Source: an uncultured Halomonas sp. | Lineage (GTDB): Bacteria; Pseudomonadota; Gammaproteobacteria; Pseudomonadales; Halomonadaceae | Reading direction: 5' to 3' | Length of the DNA stretch: 64,000 bases | NCBI RefSeq assembly: GCF_947493865.1 | Contig: NZ_CANLTC010000002.1 | Coordinates: 124,001-188,000 of the forward strand | Shown: in pieces, positions 15,946 to 28,382 of the stretch | Position numbering within the stretch: the first letter of the stretch is position 1 | Layout of the letters: each line of letters starts with the position of its first letter | The notes under the pieces: generated by a model | The model's database searches: none | The model's input: only the letters and a program-made list of their open reading frames with translations | What the model was told of the DNA's origin: nothing | Made by a program: the position numbers and the translations under genes

Positions 15946-16646
15946 CAGCGTGATCCTTGGCTTCGATCAATCCAGTGGTAGTGCGCAAGAAGTATCAGAC
16001 TGGCGGCACCGATGGCGCCCAGCAGTAGATTCTGTTCCGGCAGCAGTATCAAGGCACCCAATCCAGTCAGCAGGGCAATGACAAAGGGCAGCGCCTGGCG
16101 GAGCCGGCTCGCTTGCTCCAGCGTAAGCACGATGAACAACGCCGTCAGCGCGAACTCGATACCGCGACTGTCGAACTCGAGCAATGCACCGGCCATGGCG
16201 CCGGCCAGAGTCCCCAGCACCCACCACAGCTGATTCAGCAAGCTGATGCGCCAGGCATTGGCGTGATCCGCCGGTCCTTGTGCTTGCTTTCCTTGATTGG
16301 TCAGCAATGAATAGGTCTCATCCGTCAGGGCAAAAATCAGATAGGGCTTGCGCCATCCCGCGCCCTTGAAGCGTTTGAGCAATGACAAGCCATAGAAGAG
16401 ATGTCGTGAGTTGAGCATGAAAGTCGCAACCGCGACTTCAAGTAACCCTGCTTGATTGGCCAGAAGGGTGACCGCCATGAACTGACCGGCGCCGGCATAA
16501 ATGAAAAGCGACATGGCCAGTGCCATCCACCAGGGGTGGCCGAGTTGCATGAACAGAATGCCGAAAGCGGCCCCCAAGGGTAGATAACCGAACATGACGG
16601 GCAGGGTTTGCAGGCTGGCGTAACGCCACTGAGCGATGAGCGACAA
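15945..16646 (-). CDS. azlC: AzlC family branched-chain amino acid exporter large subunit
   Basis: A 233-residue inner membrane protein of the AzlC/YgaZ family. Diagnostic segments are MFGYLPLGAAFGILF, SLFIYAGAGQFMAVTLL and FMLNSRHLFYGLSLL, spread over about seven hydrophobic helices. With AzlD it forms an exporter for branched-chain amino acids; E. coli YgaZH exports valine and methionine. It is the first gene of the pair and is translationally coupled to azlD. The upstream ~90 bp separates it from the MITE solo end. Confidence 0.9.
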   Translation of the reverse strand: MSLIAQWRYASLQTLPVMFGYLPLGAAFGILFMQLGHPWWMALAMSLFIYAGAGQFMAVTLLANQAGLLEVAVATFMLNSRHLFYGLSLLKRFKGAGWRKPYLIFALTDETYSLLTNQGKQAQGPADHANAWRISLLNQLWWVLGTLAGAMAGALLEFDSRGIEFALTALFIVLTLEQASRLRQALPFVIALLTGLGALILLPEQNLLLGAIGAASLILLAHYHWIDRSQGSR

Positions 16647-16739
16647 TGAATCTCTTCCTTGCTGGAGAGGAGTATTCTAAGGTACCTGTTCAAGAGAAAA
16701 GCGCATGAATGCCTAAATGGAGCTTTGTTCGGTATTCAG

Positions 16740-16805
16740 GCTTCGCGCCTTGACTGACACTTTTTGATGCAGCAACGCGGTTCGCGATGAAACGTCAACA
16801 GGCCC
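16740..16805. repeat. Solo end of the MITE (relic, copy 4)
   Basis: A 66-bp match to one end of the element in the copy 1 orientation: starts GCTTCGCGCCTTGACTGACA and ends in the intact terminal repeat followed by TA (16806-16807). The other ~200 bp and the opposite terminal repeat are missing. It lies 24 bp upstream of the cytochrome b561 start codon. Confidence 0.88.
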
Positions 16806-16829
16806 TAGTATTCATAAATCGGGTGAAGC

Positions 16830-17498
16830 ATGCAAAGGATCTGGGTGTGGGATGTCTGGGTACGTATTTTCCACTGGGTGCTGGTTCTGGCGCTCATCGT
16901 ATCGTTTTACACCATGAAGACAGAAGGCTACCCGCTAATGTTTCCTGTCGATTGGCATGCTCGGGCAGGGTATATCGTATTGGGTTTATTACTGTTTCGC
17001 TGGTCCTGGGGAGTTTTTGGAAGTCGTCACGCGCGGTTTTATAGCTTCTTGCGCTCGCCATCGACTTCCTGGCACTACATGGCCCAATTTCTTCGGGGGC
17101 GTGCAGCAAGCTACGCCGGTCACAATCCGCTGGGCGGCTGGATGGTTTTGATCATGCTGTTGTCATTGACGCTACAGGCAGGGAGCGGGTTATTTCTGCA
17201 TGACGATATTCTGTTCGAAGCACCGCTGCATGGCAGCGTAAGTGACGCGACCACCAAGCTTCTTACAACCATACATCACTACAACGGCAATTCTTTACTG
17301 ATATTGATTGGCTTGCATATTGCGGCGGTGGTCGTGCATCGTCTCAAGGGAGAAAAGCTGGTAGGCGCGATGTTCAATGGTCACAAGGAGTTGACCTCGG
17401 AGCCTGCCGACGGCCCGGGAAGCCGGGCCGTGCAATGGCGCGCCGCGGTGATGCTTGTACTGGCGGCGGGGCTGATAATATGGCTCTGGAACGGCTGA
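16830..17498 (+). CDS. Cytochrome b561 family (cytochrome b/b6-type) membrane protein
   Basis: A 222-residue di-haem type cytochrome b with four to five membrane helices. The first helix has the haem motif VWVRIFHWVLVL, and further histidines sit in VDWHARAGYIVLGLLL and LLTTIHHYNGNSLLILIGLHIA, matching the Ni/Fe-hydrogenase/cytochrome b561 fold that passes electrons between quinols and periplasmic c cytochromes. The convergent neighbour encodes a cytochrome c', a frequent pairing. The start lies 24 bp after the MITE solo end, and the ribosome site is weak (GGTGAAG). Confidence 0.87.
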   Translation: MQRIWVWDVWVRIFHWVLVLALIVSFYTMKTEGYPLMFPVDWHARAGYIVLGLLLFRWSWGVFGSRHARFYSFLRSPSTSWHYMAQFLRGRAASYAGHNPLGGWMVLIMLLSLTLQAGSGLFLHDDILFEAPLHGSVSDATTKLLTTIHHYNGNSLLILIGLHIAAVVVHRLKGEKLVGAMFNGHKELTSEPADGPGSRAVQWRAAVMLVLAAGLIIWLWNG

Positions 17499-17511
17499 GC
17501 CTGGCTATCAA

Positions 17512-17985
17512 TCAGTCATCCGCACGATACTCATCGTGGCAGTTCTTGCAGGTCTTTCCAGTTGCCGCTACTTGCTGACGCAGTGCCGCGTAATCGTCTT
17601 GTTGAGCGACTTCCGCTAGTTTGGCGGTCGCGTCTTCCATTTTCCTCTGCAAGGACTCGAAGTCATCACGATTATCGGCAATCTTGGCGAGCGCATCGGT
17701 ATTGGCGCCATGTGCATCATCGCGCAAGGAGCCTTCGATGAACCCCTCCCAGGGCATCTTGGCCAGCATGGCAACTCGTTCAGCGCGCATTGCAGCTTCC
17801 TCGGCATCGTACTCCATGTCGCCCTTGGCCATGGCACCCAGCGGGTCAAAGTTCCAGCCCATCACGCTAAAGGCAGACTGCCGATACTCGATTGCTTCCT
17901 TGATCTGCTTCTCGTCCGCCGCTTGTGTAACGCTGGATGCCATTGACAAAGAAACAGCAATACCAAGACTCATCAAGACTCTCAT
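17512..17985 (-). CDS. Cytochrome c' (class II cytochrome c)
   Basis: A 157-residue periplasmic cytochrome. A signal peptide ends near SSVTQA-ADE; the mature chain is a four-helix bundle with the single haem site CKNCH close to the C-terminus, the hallmark of class II cytochromes c. The N-terminal helix carries EYRQSAFSVMGWNFDPLGAM, matching cytochrome c' (RQxxM near the haem pocket). A GAGGAGAG ribosome site sits four bases before ATG. Cytochromes c' bind NO or mediate electron transfer. The stop codons of this gene and the convergent b561 gene are only 13 bp apart. Confidence 0.92.
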   Translation of the reverse strand: MRVLMSLGIAVSLSMASSVTQAADEKQIKEAIEYRQSAFSVMGWNFDPLGAMAKGDMEYDAEEAAMRAERVAMLAKMPWEGFIEGSLRDDAHGANTDALAKIADNRDDFESLQRKMEDATAKLAEVAQQDDYAALRQQVAATGKTCKNCHDEYRADD

Positions 17986-18093
17986 CGGTCTCTCCTCGTC
18001 ATTTTATAGATCCTCGATGGCAATCGATTCGAGGTCTCTGTCCGGCGTGTTGTAAACGCCGGGTATCTTGAGAATAGCAGTAACCCGGCAATC

Positions 18094-18503
18094 TTAAAGG
18101 CGTTGAGTTTGCTGGCCCTGTAATTCGCGGCTGCGCCAGCGTGCGTAAAGCATGCTCGAGACGAACAGAGTCAGGCTGGCCACGACTTCCAGCAAGCCGA
18201 GCCAGGTTTTACCGGGTAACGTAGTCAGCATCACGCCCTGCATGAAGTACAAGAGACTCACGAACGCCAGCCAGGCATGACCGCGAGGGCGGCGAGTATA
18301 AATAGTGGGTAGAAATAGTATCAAGGGCAGTACCCGCACCAGCACGGGTAAAAAGCCGTTACTGCTTTGAGCCTGAAGCTGCCAGCCGCCAATCAGTAGC
18401 ATGATGATCAAGCCGACATAGCTGCCAAGAACGATCTTGCGGGTACGCTGAGTCAGCGGCGCAATGCCATGTTTTGCTTCGAAGCCTTCCAGGGCGGCCC
18501 GCA

Positions 18504-18504
<1 letters not shown>
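18094..18504 (-). CDS. DUF2069 membrane protein
   Basis: A 136-residue inner membrane protein with four hydrophobic helices and the DUF2069 core (LPLILFLPTIYTRRPRGHAW and LLYFMQGVMLTT). The start codon overlaps the stop of wrbA by one base, and wrbA-DUF2069 is a recurrent pair in Pseudomonas-like genomes. The family has no known function. The polar N-terminus (about 20 residues) and the Gln/Arg-rich C-terminus are likely cytoplasmic. Confidence 0.85.
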
Positions 18505-19277
<773 letters not shown>

Positions 19278-19691
19278 TCATAGGCGTCGATAGACCCAAG
19301 CGTGATCTCCGTTACTCAACGTTACTCGATCACGGTAGTAACGAATTCCTAATCGCTCATAGCGATCGAGCAGTTTGAGTTCTGTAGCATCGACTTCCAG
19401 AAGATAGCCTTCGACATGGGACTCACGTGCTCTTTTTAAATCGAGTTCTTCACGACGAAACCCTGGCAAAGTGGCTTCTTGGGGATTACCCCACCGATCG
19501 TAGACCAGCCAACGAACAAGGCCGAAGCGCAATGTGCCATATACGAACACCTGATGCTCACCCTCGGCTATGGGAGGCAGATCATTTGGCGCTTCGTAAC
19601 CAAACGGACTCAACAACACGAACCAGAGATAAAGCAGCACTATGCTAAGAGCAACCAACGAAGCGATAAAAAAACGCCGTAGAAGTACCAC
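19278..19691 (-). CDS. Membrane-anchored gamma-glutamylcyclotransferase-like protein
   Basis: A protein of the GGCT/AIG2 fold: FVYGTLRFGL is the family signature, Glu in HVEGYLLEV is the probable catalytic acid, and LDRYERLGIRYYRDRV the conserved C-terminal core. I prefer GTG 19691 (138 residues, AGGA six bases upstream) over an ATG at 19793 with no ribosome site. The protein then starts with a single helix (FIASLVALSIVLLYLWFVLL), which would place the catalytic domain outside the membrane; most members are cytoplasmic. The substrate is unknown. The gene stands alone and looks more AT-rich than its neighbours. Confidence 0.75.
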   Translation of the reverse strand: MVLLRRFFIASLVALSIVLLYLWFVLLSPFGYEAPNDLPPIAEGEHQVFVYGTLRFGLVRWLVYDRWGNPQEATLPGFRREELDLKRARESHVEGYLLEVDATELKLLDRYERLGIRYYRDRVTLSNGDHAWVYRRL

Positions 19692-19835
19692 GAAGTATCC
19701 TGATAGTAATGGGTGGCAATAAAAAGTCAGGCCATGATCACATGGTTTGGCAAGAGCCAACCAGCCCCTGGCTTGAAGTGCAGGGAAGCGCATCTGATAT
19801 GATAATTAAATTACTCATACGTCGAGGGCATCGCC

Positions 19836-20441
19836 ATGAACCGCTGTCTGAACCACGACACCGATTTCAGCCGCCTGCTGGGAGGCGAAGCAGACGACGT
19901 TCGACCGCTATCCAAAGGTCGTGACAAGGCGGATGTAAACAGCTCGCCGCGCACACCTAGCGAGGCACAGTTGGCTCGTCGAGCAAGTGCTGTGAAAGAG
20001 GGTGAGGGTAACAACTTTCTGACGGATGAGTTCGTCGATCTGTTGCCACATCACGATCCCATCGAATATCGCCGCGATGGTATTCAGATTGGCGTGCTCG
20101 AGCGGCTGCGTCATGGGGGCTACGCACCGGAGGCGCGTCTGAACCTGATCAAGCAGCCGGTACGCAACTGCCGGCGTGAGCTGTTCACCTTCCTGAATGA
20201 TGCGATCGAGCACGACCTGCGTTGCTTGCTCGTGATACATGGCCGAGGCAAGGCGTTGGATAGTCATGCCAACGTGGTGCGTTCTTATGTGGCGAAATGG
20301 CTGATGCAATTCGAGCAGGTGCAGGCCTACTCATCCGCGACATTCGCTCATGGCGGTATCGGTGCCACCTACGTCATGCTGCGCAAGTCCGAGCGCGCCA
20401 GGGCGCGCAACCGGGAGCGTCAGCAGAAGCGGCATGGATAG
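19836..20441 (+). CDS. smrA: Smr-domain DNA endonuclease SmrA
   Basis: A 201-residue protein. The N-terminal ~85 residues are polar, starting DFSRLLGGEADDVRPL, followed by GIQIGVLERLRHGGYAPEAR and the Smr domain (about residues 98-185) with LFTFLNDAIEHDLRCLLVIH-GRG and VRSYVAKWLMQFEQVQAYSS. HGRG and the Gly-rich AHGGIGATYVML are the nucleic acid-binding loops. E. coli SmrA nicks DNA in vitro, and related domains act on RNA or collided ribosomes. It is monocistronic; a hairpin follows it. Confidence 0.9.
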   Translation: MNRCLNHDTDFSRLLGGEADDVRPLSKGRDKADVNSSPRTPSEAQLARRASAVKEGEGNNFLTDEFVDLLPHHDPIEYRRDGIQIGVLERLRHGGYAPEARLNLIKQPVRNCRRELFTFLNDAIEHDLRCLLVIHGRGKALDSHANVVRSYVAKWLMQFEQVQAYSSATFAHGGIGATYVMLRKSERARARNRERQQKRHG

Positions 20442-20477
20442 TCGTATTCAAGACGGTTCAAATTGTTGCCCCAAAAC

Positions 20478-20506
20478 GGTCACTCCGCCCGGAAGGCGGC
20501 GTGACC
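20478..20506. terminator. Hairpin between smrA and DUF934 gene
   Basis: A 12-bp stem with one mismatch (GGTCACTCCGCC / GGCGGCGTGACC) and a 5-base loop between convergent genes. No clear T-run follows, so efficiency is uncertain. Confidence 0.55.
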
Positions 20507-20517
20507 ACTACTAATAT

Positions 20518-21063
20518 CTAGCTGGTTTCCCGCAAACGGCGCTCGAACAGGGCTTCGCGCGCATCGACCCCCGTCTGGTAGCTGACGCTAAAGGGTTTTA
20601 GCCAGCGCAGGGCATCTTCCAAGGGTTGGTCGTCCCGCAGCGCCAAGGCATCGAAACCGCAGCGTGTCATATAATAAAGCTGATCGATTAGCACATCGCC
20701 GATGGCGCGGATCTCGCCCTCGACGCCATGACGCTCACGCAGCAGCCTGGCCAGGGTGTAGCCACGCCCGTCGGTGAATGCCGGGAAGTCGATGGCGATC
20801 AATGGGGCCTCATGCAGTTCAACCACCAGCTCAGGGCTGAGCTGGGTATCGCTGGCAAGCCAAGGGGCGAGATCGTCCTGCTCGCGATGCTGCCGCCACA
20901 GTGACAAGGGCACGATGGCAGGGCGGATATCCGGCAAGGCATCTTCGTTGCGAGACAAACTCCAGTCATCCTGTGTTGGCTGGCCTTGTTTGATCAACAG
21001 CGTATCGGCGAGATCATCCTGGAAAATATCTGCGTCGATCTTGAGTGCACCACTGTTAAGCAT
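20518..21063 (-). CDS. DUF934 domain protein, sulfite reductase partner
   Basis: A 181-residue protein of the DUF934 family, which sits next to ferredoxin-type sulfite reductase in many proteobacteria. Core segments are LHEAPLIAIDFPAFTDGRGY, then TLARLLRERHGVEGEIRAIG and DVLIDQLYYMTRCGFDAL. ATG 21063 has AAGGAG at good distance and overlaps the end of cysI by eight bases, so the two are translationally coupled. An upstream in-frame extension would read backwards into cysI and is rejected. The biochemical role is unresolved; support of electron delivery or siroheme enzyme maturation is inference. Confidence 0.87.
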   Translation of the reverse strand: MLNSGALKIDADIFQDDLADTLLIKQGQPTQDDWSLSRNEDALPDIRPAIVPLSLWRQHREQDDLAPWLASDTQLSPELVVELHEAPLIAIDFPAFTDGRGYTLARLLRERHGVEGEIRAIGDVLIDQLYYMTRCGFDALALRDDQPLEDALRWLKPFSVSYQTGVDAREALFERRLRETS

Positions 21064-22708
21064 AAACCTGCTCCTTGAAAGGCTTGATTCCGATGCGGCG
21101 ATAGGTATCCAGAAAGCGCTCATCTTCATGACGCTGCTGAACATAGACCTTCAGCACCTTGTCGATAACGCTTGGCACATCCTCACGAAAGAAAGAGGGG
21201 CCCAGTATCTTGCCCAGGGAGGCGTCGTTGTAGGAGTTGCCGCCCAGGGATATCTGGTAGTATTCCTCGCCTTTCTTGTCGACGCCGAGAATGCCGATGT
21301 TGCCGACATGATGGTGGCCACACGCATTCATGCAGCCCGAGATATTCAGATCCAGCGGGCCCAGGTCGTAGAGATAGTCCAGATCGTCGAAGCGTTCCTG
21401 GATTGCCTGGGCAATAGGGATGGATACCGCATTGGCCAAAGCACAGTAGTCGCCGCCCGGGCAACAGATGATATCGTTCAAAGTGCCCACGGTCGGATTA
21501 GCCATGCCCAGATCCTGCAACTTGTGCCACAGCACCTCGATCTCATCCACCGGCACATCGGAGAACACCAGATTCTGCTGGTGTGTCACCCGCAATTCAC
21601 CAAAACCAAACGCATCCGCCAGATCCGCAACCGCTTCCATCTGGTCGGCACTGACATCGCCTGGGGCGTGTTCACGACGTTTTAGGGATAGCGTCACTGC
21701 CTTGTAGCCCGGCACGATGTGATCGGTGACGTTGTTGGTCACGAAGCGCGCAAAGGCACGGTCGTTCTGGCGCAACTGTTCGTAAGCAGCGATGGCGGCT
21801 TCACTGACGTCGCGACGCTCGGGCTCCGGGAAGTGGGCTTTAGCACTATCGATTGCCGCCTGGGTAAGCGTCTGGGGGCCATCCTTTAGATGCACCCACT
21901 CTTCCTCGACACGCCGACGGTACTCTTCAATGCCCAATGCCTTGACGAGTATCTTGATTCGCGCCTTGAACTTGTTGTCCCGGCGACCGAACTGGTTGTA
22001 GACGCGAACGCAGGCCTCGAGATAGGTCAGTAGATGCTGCCAAGGCAGATCTTCACAGACCACATCCCCCAGCATGGGTGTGCGACCCATGCCGCCGCCC
22101 GCCAGCACCCGAATGCGTAGTTCGCCTTCATCGTTGTGCCACAGACGCAGGCCGATATCGTGGGATTGAATGGCGGCGCGATCCTGTTCGGCGCCGGTCA
22201 CAGCAATCTTGAACTTGCGCGGTAGATAGGCGAATTCGGGATGCAGTGTCGACCATTGGCGAATCAATTCACACCAGGGGCGTGGGTCTTCCACCTCGTC
22301 ATTGGCGATGCCGGCGAATTGATCAGTGGTGGTATTGCGAATGCAGTTGCCGCTGGTCTGGATGGCATGCATCTGTACCTGGGCCAACTCCGCCAGGATG
22401 TCGGGAATGTCTTCCAGCTTGGGCCAGTTGAGCTGCAGGTTCTGACGGGTGGTGAAGTGCCCATAGCCGCGATCGTAGCGCCGGGCAATATCCGCAAGGA
22501 CACGCAGCTGTTTGCCGGAAAGCATTCCGTAGGGGATTGCAATGCGCAGCATTGGTGCATGTCGCTGAATATACAGGCCATTTTGCAGGCGCAGGGGAAG
22601 AAATTCTGTCTCGCTCAGCCGTCCGGATAAATAGCGTTCCATTTGATCGCGAAATTGAATGACGCGTTCATCGACAAGGGTCTGATCGTAGGTGTCGTAC
22701 CGATACAT
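21056..22708 (-). CDS. cysI: Sulfite reductase hemoprotein (nitrite/sulfite reductase family)
   Basis: A 550-residue siroheme/4Fe-4S enzyme reducing sulfite to sulfide for cysteine synthesis. It begins MYRYDTYDQTLVDERVIQFR as do one-component sulfite reductases. The first half has the substrate-binding region (TRQNLQLNWPKLEDIPDILA, TSGNCIRN). The cluster ligands are the two cysteine pairs ICCPGGDYC (about residue 425) and SGCMNACGHHH (about 467). The order cysI-DUF934 is common in Pseudomonas and Halomonas and replaces the enterobacterial cysJI flavoprotein form, so ferredoxin or a separate reductase probably donates electrons. Confidence 0.93.
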   Translation of the reverse strand: MYRYDTYDQTLVDERVIQFRDQMERYLSGRLSETEFLPLRLQNGLYIQRHAPMLRIAIPYGMLSGKQLRVLADIARRYDRGYGHFTTRQNLQLNWPKLEDIPDILAELAQVQMHAIQTSGNCIRNTTTDQFAGIANDEVEDPRPWCELIRQWSTLHPEFAYLPRKFKIAVTGAEQDRAAIQSHDIGLRLWHNDEGELRIRVLAGGGMGRTPMLGDVVCEDLPWQHLLTYLEACVRVYNQFGRRDNKFKARIKILVKALGIEEYRRRVEEEWVHLKDGPQTLTQAAIDSAKAHFPEPERRDVSEAAIAAYEQLRQNDRAFARFVTNNVTDHIVPGYKAVTLSLKRREHAPGDVSADQMEAVADLADAFGFGELRVTHQQNLVFSDVPVDEIEVLWHKLQDLGMANPTVGTLNDIICCPGGDYCALANAVSIPIAQAIQERFDDLDYLYDLGPLDLNISGCMNACGHHHVGNIGILGVDKKGEEYYQISLGGNSYNDASLGKILGPSFFREDVPSVIDKVLKVYVQQRHEDERFLDTYRRIGIKPFKEQVYA

Positions 22709-22869
22709 ACGGGCATGTCCGTTTTATAAGAGCGCTTGGCCAAGGTATGAAGGACCTGTGTGTATAGAAGCGACTTTACATGGTATTCAATATGCTGAGA
22801 AAGAATAAATAAGCATTCCGAATGATCTTAAAGTTATTAAAAACGCTTGTTTTCAACAACAAAAACACC

Positions 22870-23032
22870 AAACGATCGCCTTCGGCGACCGGCGAGACCA
22901 TCGCCACCTATGCAGCGGTCGGCGATGACCAGGCGCTGCAGGCGGTTCGTGACTCACACGAAGCCTTTCTGAAGTGATGCAAGACCAGCCTCGAGAAGCG
23001 CGGCATCGCTATTGCGCGTAATACGGCCCCTA
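22870..23032 (+). pseudogene. Relic of an NAD(P)-dependent aldehyde dehydrogenase N-terminus
   Basis: Plus-strand frame reads SATGETIATYAAVGDD then QALQAVRDSHEAFLK, an in-frame TGA at 22975, then CKTSLEKRGIAIARNT. This resembles the N-terminus of succinate-semialdehyde-type dehydrogenases (NPATGE..., ...HxAFxxWRKTSxxxR), with TGA where tryptophan is expected. There is no start codon context, and the rest of the ~450-residue enzyme is absent because metH (minus strand) begins at once. I read it as a decayed fragment left after a rearrangement. Confidence 0.5.
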
Positions 23033-26773
<3,741 letters not shown>

Positions 26774-26979
26774 GGTCAGCGTCAGTCTCCAGCGATCAGG
26801 AAATGCATACGTGTTTCCCGAGCGCACACAGTTAAAAGGCGTTTGAAATTGTCTGAATAGCTTATCAGAAAGCGCGCGGCGCTGGGCACCAGGCTATAAC
26901 CGAGTATTTCACTCGGGATTGTGTTGTGAGGGGAATTTTTTTATCATTAGGGCCATAACTTTCATGATGAGTCGTATCC

Positions 26980-27567
26980 ATGAGCGAGAACATCCAGATT
27001 ACCGATAGCGCCGAAGAGTATCTTGCCGAGCTGCTGTCGAAACAGAACGTCGAAGGCATCGCCGTACGCATTTTCATCACCCAGCCGGGTACGCCTTATG
27101 CGGAAACCTGCCTGGCCTATTGCCGTCCCGGCGAGGAAGAGCCGAGCGACGAGAAGATTGCTCTCGACAAGATCACCGTATTCCTCGACAAGAACAGCCT
27201 GCCGTTTCTGGAAGAGGCGGTCGTCGACTTCAATGCGGATCGCATGGGCGGCCAGCTGACCATCAAGGCGCCCAACGCCAAGATGCCCAAGGTCAATGCG
27301 GATAGCCCGCTGGAAGATCGCGTCAACTACATTCTTTACAGCGAGATCAATCCCGGGCTGGCGGCCCATGGCGGTGAGATCCGCTTGATCCAGCTGACGG
27401 AAGAGGATATCGCCGTGCTGCAGTTTGGCGGCGGCTGCCAGGGCTGTGCCGCGGTCGATCTGACCCTCAAGGATGGGGTCGAAAAGACGCTGCTCGAACG
27501 TATTCCTGAATTGGCCGGCATTCGTGACGTGACGGATCACACGGATACCACCAACGCCTATTATTGA
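26980..27567 (+). CDS. nfuA: Fe-S biogenesis protein NfuA
   Basis: A 195-residue carrier that receives 4Fe-4S clusters and hands them to apo-proteins. The N-terminal half is the degenerate A-type scaffold domain ([36 protein letters not shown]), and the C-terminal NifU-like domain has the cluster-binding CxxC in [17 protein letters not shown]. The family length (about 191-195) matches. It diverges from metH across about 205 bp; a small hairpin (CCGAG/CTCGG, near 26899-26916) lies there. A weak hairpin (GCCACC/GGTGGC, 27591-27606) follows the gene. Confidence 0.96.
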   Translation: MSENIQITDSAEEYLAELLSKQNVEGIAVRIFITQPGTPYAETCLAYCRPGEEEPSDEKIALDKITVFLDKNSLPFLEEAVVDFNADRMGGQLTIKAPNAKMPKVNADSPLEDRVNYILYSEINPGLAAHGGEIRLIQLTEEDIAVLQFGGGCQGCAAVDLTLKDGVEKTLLERIPELAGIRDVTDHTDTTNAYY

Positions 27568-27673
27568 TCAGGTCGTAATGCTCGGGGCAGGCCACCAAGA
27601 GGTGGCTCGCCTTGCGTTATGCGCCGATAGACTGGCTGCTGTTTGTATATTCTGTAACGGGAAAGGGTAACCC

Positions 27674-28372
27674 ATGGCTCCTGTGGCGCATCCATCGATC
27701 ATTGTTTTCGACGTCAATGAAACGCTTCTTGATATTACAGTGCTGGAGCCATTATTCAGCAGGCTTTTTGGCAGTCGTCACGTCTTTCGTGAGTGGTTTG
27801 CCCAACTGGTGCTCTACTCCCAGACCATGACCCTTTCCGGTCTTTACACGCCTTTCGGTGAGATTGGTGTAGGCACCTTGCGTATGCTCGCTGAGATATA
27901 CAAGGTGACGCTCTCTGAGGATGACGTAGACGAACTCAAGGATCGATTGGGCTCCATGCCGGCATACGCCGACGTCATTCCGGCGCTGACGAAACTGCAG
28001 GAGGCGGGGTTCCGGCTGGTGACATTGACTAATTCTGCAAGCGGTTCGTCACCCACGCCACTTCAACGTGCCGGGCTCGATGGTTTCTTCGAACGCGCCT
28101 TCAGCATCGAGGCGGTTCAACAATTCAAGCCGGCCTCGGCTAATTACCATTACGTTGCACAACAGATGAATGTCGAGACCCCGGATCTGTGTCTCGTCGC
28201 TTGTCATTTATGGGATACGATTGGTGCTCAGGCGACTGGCTGCCGTGGCGCACTCATTACACGTCCCCACAACGCCATTTTGCCCGCCCCTGGTGTGCCG
28301 CTTCCGGATATTGTCGAATCAGAATTGACCACCCTTGCCGATCAGATCATTTTGCGCTGGCAAACATCTTGA
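27674..28372 (+). CDS. HAD superfamily haloacid dehalogenase-like hydrolase (type II)
   Basis: A 232-residue hydrolase of the L-2-haloacid dehalogenase type. The nucleophile motif is FDVNETLLDI (Asp at residue 13), motif II is LVTLTNSA, and motif III/IV is seen as FKPASANYHYVAQQM with LVACHLWDTIGAQATGC. Helical cap residues 20-95 match the family (LFGSRHVFREWFAQLVLYSQ). Such proteins often act on small phosphorylated or halogenated acids, and most annotated members are untested. The gene stands alone, 10 bp from the convergent KfrA-type gene, so the two mRNAs probably overlap. Confidence 0.85.
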   Translation: MAPVAHPSIIVFDVNETLLDITVLEPLFSRLFGSRHVFREWFAQLVLYSQTMTLSGLYTPFGEIGVGTLRMLAEIYKVTLSEDDVDELKDRLGSMPAYADVIPALTKLQEAGFRLVTLTNSASGSSPTPLQRAGLDGFFERAFSIEAVQQFKPASANYHYVAQQMNVETPDLCLVACHLWDTIGAQATGCRGALITRPHNAILPAPGVPLPDIVESELTTLADQIILRWQTS

Positions 28373-28382
28373 TAATCGCTCG

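Noticed and set aside
26828..26979. Cobalamin or SAM riboswitch upstream of metH
   Set aside because: The gap is about 200 bp and shows only a small hairpin; no B12-box-like or SAM-aptamer sequence was recognised.
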